A stretch of DNA of 54,255 nt, from positions 1-54,255 of the forward strand of contig PBYS01000053.1 of NCBI GenBank assembly GCA_002729725.1. The letters run 5' to 3'. Source of the DNA: Puniceicoccaceae bacterium. Lineage in GTDB: Bacteria; Verrucomicrobiota; Verrucomicrobiia; Opitutales; Coraliomargaritaceae. Below are positions 8,828 through 18,960 of the stretch, one piece after another (position 1 is the stretch's first letter; each line of letters opens with the position of its first letter). Under the pieces are notes generated by a model. The model saw only the letters and a program-made list of their open reading frames with translations. It searched no databases and was not told the origin of the DNA. The position numbers and the translations under genes were made by a program.

Positions 8828-9616
8828 ATGCAATTGCACTGGCACACCGAACCACTCCTCTTAATCACCCTTTTGGGTGTGGGTTGGTTGTATGCTCTGG
8901 CCGTGGGCCCCTTGCGCTCGCGGATCGCAGCCGACACGCCCTTCCCTTTACGACAGTGCCTCCTCTTCTACCTCGGCTTAGTGCTCACCTACCTAGCCGT
9001 GGGCTCGCCCTTGGATCAAATAGGCGAACAATTCCTCTTTTGCGCACACATGGTGCAACACATGTTGCTCATCTACTGCTGCACCACGCTCTTCATCTAT
9101 GGCACGCCCGCTTGGTTGATCGACTGGCTACTCAAACCAGAGCCTTTGCGTCAGCTGATGAGCTTGCTCACCCACCCCGCCTGCGGAGGACTGCTTTTCA
9201 CTTTTGTGTATACCATCTGGCACATTCCGACGCTCTATGAGGCGGCGCTGCACGATAAACGGATACACATCCTAGAGCACTGGACGATGTTCACACTGGG
9301 CCTGATCATGCTCTGGCCCTATCTGACCAACTCCACCCGAGTGCCGCGGCGCAGTTATGGAATTTGCATGCTCGCCATCTTTCTATTGATGGTCGGACAG
9401 CTACCGGTATTCGGCTTCCTCTCTTTCGCCAACGAAGCCATTTACCCGACCTATGCATGGGCTCCACGCATCATCGATCTCGACCCGCTCAACGACCAGA
9501 TTCTCGGCGGGATTATTATGAAAGTCGTCAATATGGGCTTTTCGCTTACAATTCTAGGAATATCCTTCTATCATTGGGCGAAAAGTGAGGAAGAAGACGA
9601 TCCTGCGGACGCCTAG
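8828..9616 (+). CDS. ctaG: cytochrome c oxidase assembly factor CtaG (caa3 type)
   Basis: 262 residues, about seven helices, of the Caa3_CtaG family found with caa3 oxidases; it is unrelated to the Cox11-type CtaG of proteobacteria. Conserved features: a [16 protein letters not shown] helix, the [13 protein letters not shown] histidine pair, [15 protein letters not shown] and [12 protein letters not shown], all with conserved histidines that may bind copper or heme. It follows the oxidase terminator, so it may have its own promoter. The next gene starts 32 bases after the stop, but belongs functionally to the sulfur block. Confidence 0.9.
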   Translation: MQLHWHTEPLLLITLLGVGWLYALAVGPLRSRIAADTPFPLRQCLLFYLGLVLTYLAVGSPLDQIGEQFLFCAHMVQHMLLIYCCTTLFIYGTPAWLIDWLLKPEPLRQLMSLLTHPACGGLLFTFVYTIWHIPTLYEAALHDKRIHILEHWTMFTLGLIMLWPYLTNSTRVPRRSYGICMLAIFLLMVGQLPVFGFLSFANEAIYPTYAWAPRIIDLDPLNDQILGGIIMKVVNMGFSLTILGISFYHWAKSEEEDDPADA

Positions 9617-9648
9617 CTTCCCGACACAGCACAACTTTATCTTTCTAA

Positions 9649-11466
9649 ATGACCTGGGAAATTCTATTCGTCTTCGCGCTGCTGCTCTTTGCGATTATCA
9701 GCTTTATTTGGGAACGCATCTCTGCCGATCTGACTGCCTTAACCGTCTTTGGCGTGCTATTATTTGTGAGCGTATTGACCGAGAGTGAAGCACTGCCCAC
9801 ATTGGATCATTTACTGAATGTATTTGGCAACTCCGCGCCACTCACGATTGCAGGCATGTTCATCGTGAGCGCCGCCTTGGAGCGCACCGGCGCGATCGAC
9901 TTGATCACCGCCTATCTGCGTAAACTGGCGCGCTTCCCCTACCGCAGTTTCCTATTTATAATGATCCTAGGCGTCGCAGGCGTTTCTGCCTTCGTAAACA
10001 ACACTCCGGTGGTCATCGTGCTGATGCCCGTCATTCTCTCGCTCTCGCGCGAAATGGGCGTCGCCTCCTCCAAACTTCTGATCCCGCTGTCCTACGCCTC
10101 CATTTTCGGTGGCACTTGCACCCTACTCGGCACCAGCACCAATCTACTGGCCAGCGGCATCTTACGCGACGCCGGCCATACGCCCATTGGCATGTTTGAA
10201 CTGGCCGCAGTCGGCCTGCCCATCCTGACGCTCGGCACCATCTACTTAGTGCTCTTTGGTAATAAACTCCTACCACACCGGGAAACGCTCACCTCCATCC
10301 TAAGCGATGAAGAACGCAAAGAGTTCATAACCGAGGCCTTCGTGCGCGCGGGCTCCGACTTACATGGTAAAACCGCCATCGAGAGCGGCATGCTCAAGGG
10401 GCGTGGCATTCGCCTACTGGAAATCGTCCGCCACGGGGTGGCCGTGCAAGGCGATCCCAAGAAGCAAAATTTACAATATGGCGACCGTCTGGTGCTGGCC
10501 TGTCGTCCCTCCGGAGTCGCTGAGGCGCATTCGATGAAGGGCATCACCATTCAGACCGAACTCGCCGAAGGTCTCGAAACCATTGCGACCGATGAAGGTG
10601 CCCTGGTCGAAGGCGTGATTTCCCCGCACGCCTCCATTGCAGGACTGACATTGGGGGAAATCAATTTCCGCCAACGCTTCCGAATGGTGGTCGTCGCCGT
10701 GCACCGCAAGGGCACCAACCAACGCGAGCGCTTATCCAGCCTACGCCTGAGACCAGGCGACACGCTACTGATGATGGGTTCCACCAAGGCCATCGACTCC
10801 CTCGCCAATAGCGATGAGATCATCATCCTCGACCGACCACGCGTGCCAGCCCGCAGCTTGCGCGCAAAGATGCCCATCGCCATCGGCACCTCAGCCACGA
10901 TCGTCGCACTGGCCACCTTCAATATCGTGCCCATCGTAGCCGCGGTGTGCCTCGGAGTCGCCGTGCTGCTACTCACAGGCTGCATGAAGGCTAAAGAAGC
11001 CTACGCGTCCGTGGAATGGAGCATTCTGATTATCATCTTCGGCATGTTGGCACTCGGGCAAGCCATGGACTCCACCGGAGCCAGCCTGATGATTGCGCAA
11101 AACATGACCGGCTTAGTCTCGAGCTTCGCACCAGAGAACTATCAGAATGTGATCATGCTCGCCTTGATTTACATCATCACCTCCACCTTCACCGAATTCC
11201 TGTCCAACAACGCGGCGGTAGCCCTGATGGTGCCAATCGCGCTGGGCATCGCCGCCACGCTCGGCATCGACCCCCGCCCCTTCGTAGTGGCCAGCTGTAT
11301 TGCAGCCTCTGCAAGCTTCGCCACCCCGATCGGTTATCAAACCAACACCTACGTCTACGGCGTAGGCGGCTATCGTTTCTTCGACTTCACCAAGGTGGGC
11401 CTACCACTCAACCTGATCTGCTTCGCCGTCACCGTCACCGTCGTGCCGATTTTCTGGGACTTTTAG
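9649..11466 (+). CDS. SLC13-family (DASS) permease with two RCK-C domains, probable sulfate transporter
   Basis: 605 residues. The N-terminal transmembrane half carries [10 protein letters not shown] and [10 protein letters not shown]; the C-terminal half carries [11 protein letters not shown] and [15 protein letters not shown]. These paired Asn-rich re-entrant loops are typical of SLC13 anion/Na+ symporters. Between the halves, residues about 205-385, are two TrkA-C/RCK-C-like regulatory domains. Members next to cysteine and sulfate genes (SAC1-like) take up sulfate. Here the gene precedes an Rrf2 regulator and a sulfate ABC operon, which supports that substrate. A clear paralog with the same architecture is at 26530-28329. 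The stop is followed by a promoter for the regulator gene. Confidence 0.85.
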   Translation: MTWEILFVFALLLFAIISFIWERISADLTALTVFGVLLFVSVLTESEALPTLDHLLNVFGNSAPLTIAGMFIVSAALERTGAIDLITAYLRKLARFPYRSFLFIMILGVAGVSAFVNNTPVVIVLMPVILSLSREMGVASSKLLIPLSYASIFGGTCTLLGTSTNLLASGILRDAGHTPIGMFELAAVGLPILTLGTIYLVLFGNKLLPHRETLTSILSDEERKEFITEAFVRAGSDLHGKTAIESGMLKGRGIRLLEIVRHGVAVQGDPKKQNLQYGDRLVLACRPSGVAEAHSMKGITIQTELAEGLETIATDEGALVEGVISPHASIAGLTLGEINFRQRFRMVVVAVHRKGTNQRERLSSLRLRPGDTLLMMGSTKAIDSLANSDEIIILDRPRVPARSLRAKMPIAIGTSATIVALATFNIVPIVAAVCLGVAVLLLTGCMKAKEAYASVEWSILIIIFGMLALGQAMDSTGASLMIAQNMTGLVSSFAPENYQNVIMLALIYIITSTFTEFLSNNAAVALMVPIALGIAATLGIDPRPFVVASCIAASASFATPIGYQTNTYVYGVGGYRFFDFTKVGLPLNLICFAVTVTVVPIFWDF

Positions 11467-11501
11467 CCAAGCGATCAACAATGCTTTGTTAAAAACTTGA
11501 C

Positions 11502-11537
11502 TTGACTCTAATCTATACCATTTCTATCAACATTAGA
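11502..11537 (+). promoter_or_regulatory. promoter and possible dyad operator for the Rrf2 regulator
   Basis: TTGACT (11502-11507) and TATCAA (11525-11530) are spaced by 17 bases, a credible sigma-70-type promoter 14 bases before the ATG at 11544. Half-sites TCTAAT (11507-11512) and ATTAGA (11532-11537) flank the core as an inverted pair whose centres are 25 bases apart, placed where a repressor could block polymerase. The 8-mer TCTAATCT at 11507-11514 also occurs in the palindrome at 23917-23936. Autoregulation is an inference. Confidence 0.45.
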
Positions 11538-11543
11538 TAAAAG

Positions 11544-12125
11544 ATGAATTTAACACGAAAAGGCGAATACGCACTACGATCTCTCATCAAACTGGGGTTG
11601 GCTCAGGAATTGGGCAAACCGCACTTGAGCGTGACCGATCTGGCTGAAAGCGAGCAACTGCCGCTCAAATTCCTAGAGCAGGTGCTGTATGCCCTGCGCA
11701 CAGGCGGCTTCATCGAAACGAAGCGCGGCAAATACGGGGGCTACTTGTTAGCCAAGCCAATGGAGGAGATTCGTATCGGCGACATCATCCGGCATATCGA
11801 CGGCAAGCTCGCCCCCATCGCCTGTGCCAGCCTCACCGCTTACGAGAAATGCTCCTGCCCGGACGAGACGCACTGCGGTTTGCGGATGCTGATGATCGAT
11901 GTGCGCAACGCCATTTCCAATATCCTCGACCGCTATACCCTGGCCAACGTGGTCGAAGTCACTCTACGGAAAATTCTCCGCGACGGCGTCGACCTCGAAT
12001 TCAGCGGCAAGAACGATCCGGTCGTCGAAGCGGCCATCCGCGAAGCCTCCAGCTTTAATCCCGTCGATCCAAAGGACGGTTTCCTCGCCGAACTGACCGG
12101 CACCCAGACGAAAACTTCCCAATAA
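11544..12125 (+). CDS. Rrf2-family transcriptional regulator with cysteine cluster
   Basis: 193 residues. The N-terminal winged helix-turn-helix is typical of Rrf2 (MNLTRKGEYALRSLIKLG; LPLKFLEQVL; GGFIETKRGKYGGY). After it lie four cysteines plus a histidine in CASLTAYEKCSCPDETHCGL (residues about 94-113), in the position where IscR and related members bind an Fe-S cluster. It probably senses redox, Fe-S or sulfur status. The gene lies between an SLC13 permease and the DUF2292 protein-porin-CysTWA set, so these sulfur genes are its likely targets. Compared with IscR it has a longer C-terminal extension of about 40 residues. Confidence 0.88.
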   Translation: MNLTRKGEYALRSLIKLGLAQELGKPHLSVTDLAESEQLPLKFLEQVLYALRTGGFIETKRGKYGGYLLAKPMEEIRIGDIIRHIDGKLAPIACASLTAYEKCSCPDETHCGLRMLMIDVRNAISNILDRYTLANVVEVTLRKILRDGVDLEFSGKNDPVVEAAIREASSFNPVDPKDGFLAELTGTQTKTSQ

Positions 12126-12132
12126 AATTTTT

Positions 12133-12312
12133 ATGGCCGCTCAAACACTGACCTCCAAGAAAAACTCAACCGCGCCGGACTGGCTCCAAGTCGTTCGGGA
12201 TAAAGTGGGCAGCATCCGCTTCGGTGTCGTCCAAATCGTCGTCCACGAAGGCAAGGTCACACAGATCGAGGTGACGGAAAAAACCCGGCTCGACTCGAAG
12301 AACTCCGAGTGA
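12133..12312 (+). CDS. DUF2292 (YezD-like) small protein
   Basis: A 59-residue protein. Translation gives MAAQTLTSKK..., then GSIRFGVVQIVVHEGKV and QIEVTEKTR, the hallmark beta-rich core of the DUF2292 family (B. subtilis YezD type). Members are small and repeatedly found beside sulfate-uptake and cysteine genes; their biochemical role is not established. The start lies 7 bases after the Rrf2 stop, so the two are co-transcribed. The last residues are hydrophilic. Confidence 0.8.
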   Translation: MAAQTLTSKKNSTAPDWLQVVRDKVGSIRFGVVQIVVHEGKVTQIEVTEKTRLDSKNSE

Positions 12313-12432
12313 ACCACACCCCGGCAATGACTCTTACGAGATTATGCCACGCACTTTAAGCCGACCGTCCAACCAACGGAGGCTCTAATCAAAAAAATAA
12401 CACACAACAAATAAACAATAAGACGCATCCGA

Positions 12433-12471
12433 CCGGACAACCGGAGGTTTCGTTCCCACAGGGAAAGAAAC
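12433..12471 (+). promoter_or_regulatory. structured 5' leader of the porin gene
   Basis: Two adjacent hairpins precede the porin ATG at 12475: CCGG-acaa-CCGG (12433-12444), and GTTTC-g-TTCCC-aca-GGGAA-a-GAAAC (12447-12471), ten paired positions with one internal G-A mismatch. The second ends 3 bases before the start codon and would mask the initiation region when folded. A GGAGG at 12443-12447 straddles the two hairpins but is far from the start. It does not match the SAM-I riboswitch consensus I know. Confidence 0.4.
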
Positions 12472-12474
12472 TGG

Positions 12475-13854
12475 ATGAAACACCTAAATTATAGAAAACA
12501 CAAACGGGCGGCCCTCGGCCTCTCACTCTTACTCGGACTTAGCCTCGGCAGTCAAAGTGCCTTCTCCGCTACTCAGGCGGATGAAATCGCCGCGCTGAAG
12601 TCGCACCTCAGTCAACTCACGCAACGGCTTTCCGAGTTGGAGAGCAGTCAAAAACAAACCGACGACATTCTCGCGCGGACTGAGCCACAGCTCAAAGTCC
12701 TCGAGAATCTGCCGGAGGTTCAAGTCGGAAGCAAAGGCCTGCAATTCGCTTCGCCGGACGGCAATTACACCTTCCGTCTGGATGGCGGGTTCCAGCAGGA
12801 CGGCCGCTGGTTCCTTGATGGTCCGGACGACGCGGACACCTTCGATACGCGCCGCTTGCGCCCCTCCATTCGTGGAACGCTCTTCGACAGCTGGGACTGG
12901 CGGTTGCAGTACGAGACGGATAACAATTCGCTCTTCGACGCTTATATCCGCTACACGCACTCGCCTTTGTTGAAAATCAAAGTCGGCCGCCAAAAGACCA
13001 GCATCGGCCTGGAGCGTTTGCAGGGCTTCGCCCACACGCCATTCGCGGAGCGCGGCATCCAAACAAACCTAACGCCGCCCCGGGACAATGGCATCCAACT
13101 CAGCGGCAAGCTGCTCGACTCGTCCGTGCTCTACGAACTAGGGCTGTTCAATGGTGCGGAAAACGACGGACGTCCGGACACGGACGGCGCGGACTCGAAG
13201 ACCGTATCCGGACGTCTGTTCTTCACGCCATGGGCGAAGGATAAGGACTCCGCGCTGAGCGGCCTGGGCTTCGGCATCGCCGTCAGCCACGGCGATGAAG
13301 AGGGTGCGGCGATTCCACGCTACCGGACCTACGGTCGCCAAACCTTCTTCAACTACGAAGGCGGCACTGCGGCGACGGGCGACCACACACGGATCAATCC
13401 GCAGTTGAGTTACTACAATGGTAAGTTCGGCTTGCTTGCCGAAGCGATCTTCGATGAGCAGACCTTCACACGCGGAGGCGTCGAAAGCGATATCGACACC
13501 TATTCGTGGGCCATCACCCCGTCCTATGTCCTGACAGGTGGCACGAATGGCTTCGGGGGCGTCAAGCTCGACAAAGGCGCGGCACTCCACGAAGGCGGCA
13601 AAGGCGCCTGGCTGCTCGCAGGACGCGTCGCCTACTTCGAGGTCGATGACGATGTCTTCGAGGGTACGAATGCCACGCGCCTCGGCGATCCCAACTCCGA
13701 TGCCCTGGAGGTGACGAGCTACAGCGCTTCCCTCAGTTGGCATCCGGATCCCAATGTGCGGCTCAGCTTCTCGCTCGATCACTCGGAATTCGACGAAGGT
13801 GCCGACCGCGACGACGAAACCGTCTTCGTGACGCGCCTACAAGTCGCGTTCTAA
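12475..13854 (+). CDS. OprP/OprO-like outer-membrane porin, probable sulfate channel
   Basis: 459 residues. A basic N-terminus and hydrophobic segment ending SQSAFSA form a signal peptide. Residues about 35-80 are a short coiled coil (EIAALKSHLSQLTQRLSELE), as in many trimeric porins. The rest is a beta barrel of the Porin_O_P family: FRLDGGFQQDGRWF, RRLRPSIRGTLFDSWDWRLQYE, KVGRQKTSIGLERLQ, and a terminal Phe in VAF. OprP-type porins are anion selective. Its place directly before a sulfate-binding protein and CysTWA suggests it admits sulfate rather than phosphate; that substrate is inferred from context. The next gene starts 68 bases after the stop. Confidence 0.82.
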   Translation: MKHLNYRKHKRAALGLSLLLGLSLGSQSAFSATQADEIAALKSHLSQLTQRLSELESSQKQTDDILARTEPQLKVLENLPEVQVGSKGLQFASPDGNYTFRLDGGFQQDGRWFLDGPDDADTFDTRRLRPSIRGTLFDSWDWRLQYETDNNSLFDAYIRYTHSPLLKIKVGRQKTSIGLERLQGFAHTPFAERGIQTNLTPPRDNGIQLSGKLLDSSVLYELGLFNGAENDGRPDTDGADSKTVSGRLFFTPWAKDKDSALSGLGFGIAVSHGDEEGAAIPRYRTYGRQTFFNYEGGTAATGDHTRINPQLSYYNGKFGLLAEAIFDEQTFTRGGVESDIDTYSWAITPSYVLTGGTNGFGGVKLDKGAALHEGGKGAWLLAGRVAYFEVDDDVFEGTNATRLGDPNSDALEVTSYSASLSWHPDPNVRLSFSLDHSEFDEGADRDDETVFVTRLQVAF

Positions 13855-13922
13855 ACCATGACCAAGACTCAAGCGCAGCCTTCCATCACAAAACATAAAT
13901 CAAAAATCACAATAACTAGAAA

Positions 13923-14924
13923 ATGAAACACTACAAAAAAAACCTCACGCTCTTGGCCGGGCTTTTGCTCGCCACTAGCACCTATGCAGCCAAGGAGCTG
14001 CTCAACGTCTCCTACGATCCCACTCGGGAGTTCTACAAGGAATACAACGATTGGTTCACCAAGCAGTGGAAGCAAGACACCGGAGAAGACGTCCGCATCA
14101 AGCAATCCCACGGCGGGGCCGGCAAGCAGGCCCGCTCGGTCATCGATGGCTTGGCCGCCGACGTCGTCACGCTGGCACTCGCTTACGACATTGATGCGAT
14201 CAGCAGCCGCACGGGCAAGTTCCCATCCGACTGGCAGAGCCGCTTGCCCAACGGCAGTGCGCCCTACACCTCGACGATTGTCTTTCTCGTCAGAGAGGGC
14301 AATCCGAAGGGCATCAAAGACTGGGGCGACCTGGCCAAACCCGGCATCGAAGTCATCACGCCCAACCCGAAAACCTCGGGCGGCGCACGATGGAACTTCC
14401 TCGCCGCCTATGCCTGGGCTCGTGAAGCGTTCGATGGGGATATTGCCAAGGTCGAAGACTTTGTCGGGCGCGTTTATAAAAACGTCCCCGTCCTCGACTC
14501 CGGCGCCCGCGGCTCGACCACGACCTTCGTGCAGCGCGGCATCGGCGATGTCCTCCTCGCTTGGGAAAACGAGGCCTTCCTCTCGCTCAAGGAGCTAGGT
14601 GAAGATTCCTTCGATATCGTCGTCCCCTCCGTCAGCATCCTCGCGCGGCCTCCTGTCACCGTGGTGGACGAGAACGCAAAGAAGCACGGCAATCTGAAAC
14701 TGGCCAACGCCTACCTTGAGAAGCTCTACACCCCCTTCGCGCAGCGGCTGGTGGCCAAGCACTTCTACCGTCCCTTCCTTCCGGAATTCGCCGATGCCGA
14801 AGACATCGCGCGCTTCCCGAAAGTGAAACTGATCACAGTCGATGAAGCGTTCGGCGGCTGGCAAAAAGCACAAGCCGAGCACTTCAGCGACGGCGGCACT
14901 TTTGACCGCATTTACACCAAATAA
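13923..14924 (+). CDS. sbp: periplasmic sulfate-binding protein
   Basis: 333 residues with a signal peptide ending STYAA. The mature start [13 protein letters not shown] and the two family signatures [17 protein letters not shown] and [15 protein letters not shown] are exactly those of the prokaryotic sulfate-binding family, and supply the backbone NH groups and serines that hold sulfate without counter-ions. WENEAFL marks the second lobe. It is the first gene of the ABC set sbp-cysT-cysW-cysA, with the permease starting 7 bases after the stop. The pseudosubstrate thiosulfate is also possible. Confidence 0.95.
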   Translation: MKHYKKNLTLLAGLLLATSTYAAKELLNVSYDPTREFYKEYNDWFTKQWKQDTGEDVRIKQSHGGAGKQARSVIDGLAADVVTLALAYDIDAISSRTGKFPSDWQSRLPNGSAPYTSTIVFLVREGNPKGIKDWGDLAKPGIEVITPNPKTSGGARWNFLAAYAWAREAFDGDIAKVEDFVGRVYKNVPVLDSGARGSTTTFVQRGIGDVLLAWENEAFLSLKELGEDSFDIVVPSVSILARPPVTVVDENAKKHGNLKLANAYLEKLYTPFAQRLVAKHFYRPFLPEFADAEDIARFPKVKLITVDEAFGGWQKAQAEHFSDGGTFDRIYTK

Positions 14925-14931
14925 ACGCCTT

Positions 14932-15804
14932 ATGACGCAACACGCCACAGCAACCGCGCCCAAAACACCGCGCCGATCGAAGAAGCGGGGCAGTGTGCTG
15001 CCCGGCTTCACCCCCACGATGGGCTTCACCATCGCCTACCTGAGTCTGATCGTGCTCATCCCGCTCTCGACGGTTTTCCTCAAGACCGCCGGCATGAGCT
15101 GGGCCGAGTTTGTCGAAGCGGGCTTCTCCACGCGCGTACTGGCCGCCTACAAGCTGACTTTCGGCACGGCCTTTCTCGCTGCGCTGGTCAACGCCGTTTT
15201 CGGCCTCCTCCTCGCCTGGGTGCTGGTGCGCTACCGCTTCCCGGGGCGGCGCCTGATCGACGGCATGGTCGATCTGCCCTTCGCCCTGCCCACCGCCGTG
15301 GCCGGGATCGCGCTGACCGCGATCTACTCGCGCAACGGCTGGATGGGCTCCTGGCTGGAAGATTTGGGGATCAAAGTCGCCTACACCCCCATTGGGATCA
15401 CCATCGCCCTGATCTTTATCGGCCTGCCCTTCGTGGTGCGCACGCTCCAGCCGGTGATCGAGGAGATCGACGTCGAACTGGAGGAGGCCGCCGCCACCTT
15501 GGGCGCAGGACGCTGGACGATCTTTCGCAAGGTCCTCTTTCCCACATTCTTCCCCGCCTTGCTCACGGGCTTCGCCCTGGCCTTCGCCCGCGGCATTGGG
15601 GAATACGGCTCCGTCGTCTTCATCTCGGGGAACATGCCCATGCGCACCGAGATCGCGCCGCTCCTCATCGTGACCAAGCTCGAACAATACGACTACATGG
15701 GCGCCACGGCCATCGCGCTGGTCATGCTGGTCATCTCCTTCTTCCTCCTGCTGGCCATTAATCTGCTCCAACGCTGGAGCAGTCAACGCATCGGCCACAG
15801 CTAA
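14932..15804 (+). CDS. cysT: sulfate ABC transporter permease CysT
   Basis: 290 residues from the ATG at 14932, chosen because it lies 7 bases after the sbp stop; an upstream in-frame ATG at 14842 would overlap sbp by 83 bases. Six helices follow a basic N-terminus ([14 protein letters not shown]). [17 protein letters not shown] is typical of CysT, and the [21 protein letters not shown] loop is the EAA motif contacting the ATPase. It forms the heteromeric inner-membrane channel with CysW. Confidence 0.95.
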   Translation: MTQHATATAPKTPRRSKKRGSVLPGFTPTMGFTIAYLSLIVLIPLSTVFLKTAGMSWAEFVEAGFSTRVLAAYKLTFGTAFLAALVNAVFGLLLAWVLVRYRFPGRRLIDGMVDLPFALPTAVAGIALTAIYSRNGWMGSWLEDLGIKVAYTPIGITIALIFIGLPFVVRTLQPVIEEIDVELEEAAATLGAGRWTIFRKVLFPTFFPALLTGFALAFARGIGEYGSVVFISGNMPMRTEIAPLLIVTKLEQYDYMGATAIALVMLVISFFLLLAINLLQRWSSQRIGHS

Positions 15805-15833
15805 ACCCAATCGAATTTTAATCGACCCATCTT

Positions 15834-16763
15834 ATGGCAGGCAACACCTCCACACTTCACGGCCGGGCGGCCAAAGCCGTCGCAGGCAAAAGCGGTCCAC
15901 ACGGATCCAACACGCCCTTGAGGTATCTGCTCATCGGCATCGCGCTCGCGTTCTTGTTACTCTTCCTCTTCATGCCGCTGGCCTCCATCTTTGCCGAGGC
16001 CTTCCGTAAGGGGGCGGGCGCCTACTTCGAGAGCTTCGACGACCCGGCGGCCATCCACGCCATCAAGCTCACGCTTATCGTCGCCGCCATCTCCGTGCCG
16101 CTCAATGCCGTCTTCGGCCTCGCCGGCTCCTGGGCGATCGCCAAATACGAGTTCAAGGGCAAGAGCTTCCTCACCACTTTGATTGACCTGCCCTTCGCCG
16201 TTTCCCCGGTCATCGCGGGTCTGATCTACATCCTTATGTTCGGCGCCCACGGCTGGTTCGGCCCCTGGCTAAACCAGCACGACATCCAGATTGTCTTCGC
16301 CGTGCCAGGCATCGTGCTGGCCACCCTCTTCGTCACCTTCCCCTTTGTGGCACGGGAGCTCATCCCCGTCATGCAAGCGCAAGGCAACGACGAAGAGTAC
16401 GCCGCCCTCACGCTCGGCGCCAGCGGCTGGCAGACCTTCCGTCTCGTCACCCTGCCCAATGTCAAATGGCCGCTCTTCTACGGGGTCATCCTCTGTAACG
16501 CACGCGCCATGGGCGAGTTCGGTGCCGTCTCGGTCGTCTCCGGCCACATCCGCGAGATGACCAATACCATGCCCCTGCATGTCGAAATCCTCTACAACGA
16601 ATACAACTTCGTAGCCGCCTTCGCCACCGCTTCGGCGCTCGCCCTCGTCGCCTTGTTCACCCTGGCGCTGAAATCCTTCATCGAGTGGCGCGCCGCGAGT
16701 GCCCAAAAGTTCCGCGAGGGCGAACGCCTGCCCGACAACACACCGCTTCACCAAACTTCTTAA
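15834..16763 (+). CDS. cysW: sulfate ABC transporter permease CysW
   Basis: 309 residues, six helices, partner of Cys[18 protein letters not shown] and the [25 protein letters not shown] loop identify CysW, as does the [18 protein letters not shown] segment. A basic, low-complexity N-terminal tail of about 30 residues ([12 protein letters not shown]) is longer than in enterobacterial CysW. It lies 29 bases downstream of cysT and 20 bases before cysA. Confidence 0.95.
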   Translation: MAGNTSTLHGRAAKAVAGKSGPHGSNTPLRYLLIGIALAFLLLFLFMPLASIFAEAFRKGAGAYFESFDDPAAIHAIKLTLIVAAISVPLNAVFGLAGSWAIAKYEFKGKSFLTTLIDLPFAVSPVIAGLIYILMFGAHGWFGPWLNQHDIQIVFAVPGIVLATLFVTFPFVARELIPVMQAQGNDEEYAALTLGASGWQTFRLVTLPNVKWPLFYGVILCNARAMGEFGAVSVVSGHIREMTNTMPLHVEILYNEYNFVAAFATASALALVALFTLALKSFIEWRAASAQKFREGERLPDNTPLHQTS

Positions 16764-16783
16764 AACAACTAAATTTTCTAACC

Positions 16784-17863
16784 ATGAGCATCACCGCAAA
16801 AAACATCTCAAAGCACTTCGGTGCTACCCTCGCCCTCGACAACGTCTCCCTCGATGTAACCGACGGCCACCTTGTGGCTTTGGTCGGCCCCTCGGGCTCG
16901 GGCAAGACCACGCTACTGCGCATCCTCGCGGGCCTCGAAAACGCCGACCGCGACAGCGGCAGCATCCACTTCCACGACGAGGAGGTGACCCACGCCTCCG
17001 TCCGCGACCGTCGGGTAGGCATGGTCTTCCAGCACTATGCGCTTTTTCGGCACATGACGGTGGCGAAAAACATCGCTTTCGGCCTGCGGGTGCGCCGACG
17101 CAGCGAACGCCCCTCCAAAGCCGAAATCGACCAGCGGGTCGAAGAACTCCTCGGCCTCGTCCAATTGGAGGGCTACGGCAACCGCCTCCCCGGCCAGCTC
17201 TCCGGCGGCCAGCGCCAGCGCGTGGCTCTCGCTCGCGCACTCGCCGTGCAGCCCCGCATCCTGCTGCTCGACGAGCCCTTCGGCGCTCTCGACGCCAAGG
17301 TGCGCAAAGACCTGCGTCGCTGGCTCCGCCAGTTCCACGAACAGATCGGGCTGACGACCGTCTTCGTCACCCACGACCAGGAAGAGGCCCTCGAACTGGC
17401 CGACGAAGTCGTCGTCATGCGCAACGCCGCCATCGAGCAAGTCGGCAGCCCGCAGGAGGTCTTCGACTACCCGGAAAGCCCATTCGTCATCGAGTTCATG
17501 GGCAACGTCAACCAGGTCACCCACGGCCTGCACAATCTTCCGGTGCAGGGTGAGGATGCCCTCTACGTGCGCCCGCACGACATCGAGATCCTCGACGCAA
17601 AGGCCGAGCCCACCGGCATCGAGGCCCGCGTCCAGCACATCTTCTCCGCCGGTAGCGTCGGCCGGGTCTCGCTCGCCCGCACCAGCACAAACGAGATCTT
17701 CGAGGCCGAAGTGCCCCGCTCCGAACTCGACCGCCTCGCGCTGCAACCCGGCCAAACCGTCGGCCTGCGCTTCCGCCACATCCGGCTCTTCAAAAAAGAT
17801 GCCGCCGGCAAACAATCGCTGGTCGAAACCGACGCCGCTGAAGCAATCGGAGCCGGAAAATAA
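16784..17863 (+). CDS. cysA: sulfate ABC transporter ATP-binding protein CysA
   Basis: 359 residues from ATG 16784; an earlier in-frame ATG lies inside cysW and is not needed. Walker A is GPSGSGKTT (about residues 34-42), the signature is [15 protein letters not shown], Walker [13 protein letters not shown], and the switch histidine is in [10 protein letters not shown]. The C-terminal 120 residues form the TOBE-like regulatory domain. It energises CysT-CysW. The hypothetical gene at 17896 starts 32 bases later in the same direction. Confidence 0.95.
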   Translation: MSITAKNISKHFGATLALDNVSLDVTDGHLVALVGPSGSGKTTLLRILAGLENADRDSGSIHFHDEEVTHASVRDRRVGMVFQHYALFRHMTVAKNIAFGLRVRRRSERPSKAEIDQRVEELLGLVQLEGYGNRLPGQLSGGQRQRVALARALAVQPRILLLDEPFGALDAKVRKDLRRWLRQFHEQIGLTTVFVTHDQEEALELADEVVVMRNAAIEQVGSPQEVFDYPESPFVIEFMGNVNQVTHGLHNLPVQGEDALYVRPHDIEILDAKAEPTGIEARVQHIFSAGSVGRVSLARTSTNEIFEAEVPRSELDRLALQPGQTVGLRFRHIRLFKKDAAGKQSLVETDAAEAIGAGK

Positions 17864-17895
17864 TAAACCGAATCCACCCAAAACCCTAAATCACC

Positions 17896-18507
17896 ATGAG
17901 CACCTACGAAACCGACTACGAAAGCATCCTCTTCCGTTACAACGAAGGCCTGCCCTTTTCCGAAATCATAAAGCCCCTGGAAGAGACCGCCTTCCACTCC
18001 GACAACCTTGTGCTCGGCTACGCCGGGGGCGGCGTCGGCAGCCGGGCCGACCTGATCCCTTACTTCCATCTGCTCAGCCAAACCGGGCACGGTGAGGCGC
18101 GGCGTATTTTCATCGTCGCGCATGCCCCCGATGCAGACAACCGCCTCGCCTTCGGTTTATTGGCAGCGGTTCTTCGCCTCCAGTCCAATAAGACGCAGCT
18201 TCAAGATGCGGAGATCACCGTATTACCAAAAGTGCCCCATCTGCTGACCTCCGACCACGAAAAGAGTGACCAAGTCCTGAGGATCCTTCGAAAAGAGTTC
18301 CGCCGCCTCCAGCCACATGTCTTGATCGAAGTCACCGACGGGGCGATTGCCAACGCCGCGCCGCTCTCCAAACTCGTCGCCGAGAACGGCAACAAAATCA
18401 AAGGCCTCCGCCCCGAATGCGAGGTCTATGCCGCACCCGCCGACCAGCCCGGCCCCGCCATCGCGGAAAAGTTGAATGGCTTGATTCTGTCAAAATTTCC
18501 CAATTAA
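17896..18507 (+). CDS. hypothetical protein at the end of the sulfate operon
   Basis: 203 residues, soluble, no signal peptide. I do not recognise the family. Visible features: YAGGGVGSRADLIPYFHLL near residues 41-59, a strand-like RRIFIVAHAPDADN and a second one in HVLIEVTDGAIANAAPL, giving an alternating alpha/beta impression and possible acidic active-site residues, and no cysteines except Cys174. It follows cysA by 32 bases with no terminator between, so it is probably part of the sbp-cysTWA transcript. A role in sulfate activation or in sensing is possible but not supported by any motif. Confidence 0.6.
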   Translation: MSTYETDYESILFRYNEGLPFSEIIKPLEETAFHSDNLVLGYAGGGVGSRADLIPYFHLLSQTGHGEARRIFIVAHAPDADNRLAFGLLAAVLRLQSNKTQLQDAEITVLPKVPHLLTSDHEKSDQVLRILRKEFRRLQPHVLIEVTDGAIANAAPLSKLVAENGNKIKGLRPECEVYAAPADQPGPAIAEKLNGLILSKFPN

Positions 18508-18621
18508 GATAGCGTTTAATAAGATTCTAAAAGTTGAATTGTTCAAAAATATAAGACTCGATGATCAAGGATAACGTGAAACCCGTTATATCTCTCTGAT
18601 ATGCAGCGGACTGCCCGACGA

Positions 18622-18945
18622 TTAGGCGACCTCAAGCGGCTGGACTCGCTTGCGGATTTCTGCGGCATTCTCCATTTCGATTCTACGCAGGTCGCAGCCG
18701 GTTTGCAGGTTCATCCAGAACTGCGGACTGTTTCCAAAAAACGCGCCCAAAGCGATGGCAGTCTCTCCGGTGATGACACGGCGGCCTTTCACGATTTCGC
18801 TGATGCGGGAAGTGGGTAATCCCGTGCGCCGGGCGAGTTCGGCCTGGCTGAGTCCAAGCGGCTCAAGAAACTCCCGGAGCAAGATCCCCCCAGGGGTCGT
18901 TTCGTGGATCAGGCGTTGTGCCCCGGTCATTTTTGTGGTGTTCAT
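18622..18945 (-). CDS. higA: HigA-family antitoxin
   Basis: 107 residues of the HigA/VapI type: PGGILLREFLEPLGLSQAEL opens a Cro/C1 helix-turn-helix with GLPTSRISEIVKGRRVITGE as recognition region and FGNSPQFWMNLQ after it. It binds the toxin and represses the shared promoter. The toxin gene lies immediately upstream in the same direction, 15 bases away, the toxin-first order characteristic of higBA. The gene ends in the spacer facing the convergent sulfate operon. Confidence 0.92.
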   Translation of the reverse strand: MNTTKMTGAQRLIHETTPGGILLREFLEPLGLSQAELARRTGLPTSRISEIVKGRRVITGETAIALGAFFGNSPQFWMNLQTGCDLRRIEMENAAEIRKRVQPLEVA

Positions 18946-18960
18946 GTATTTTCCTTTGGT

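Noticed and set aside
12313..12474. SAM or cobalamin riboswitch in the porin leader
   Set aside because: Neither conserved core is present; only simple hairpins are seen.
14842..14931. Longer start for cysT
   Set aside because: Overlaps the end of sbp by 83 bases; the ATG at 14932 sits at normal spacing and opens the usual hydrophilic N-terminus.
16685..16783. In-frame extension of cysA into the end of cysW
   Set aside because: It overlaps cysW in another frame and lacks any ABC-ATPase sequence; the conserved protein begins at 16784.
18571..18589. Bidirectional terminator between the sulfate operon and higA
   Set aside because: Only a 6-base ATAACG/CGTTAT stem with no T run; too weak to call.
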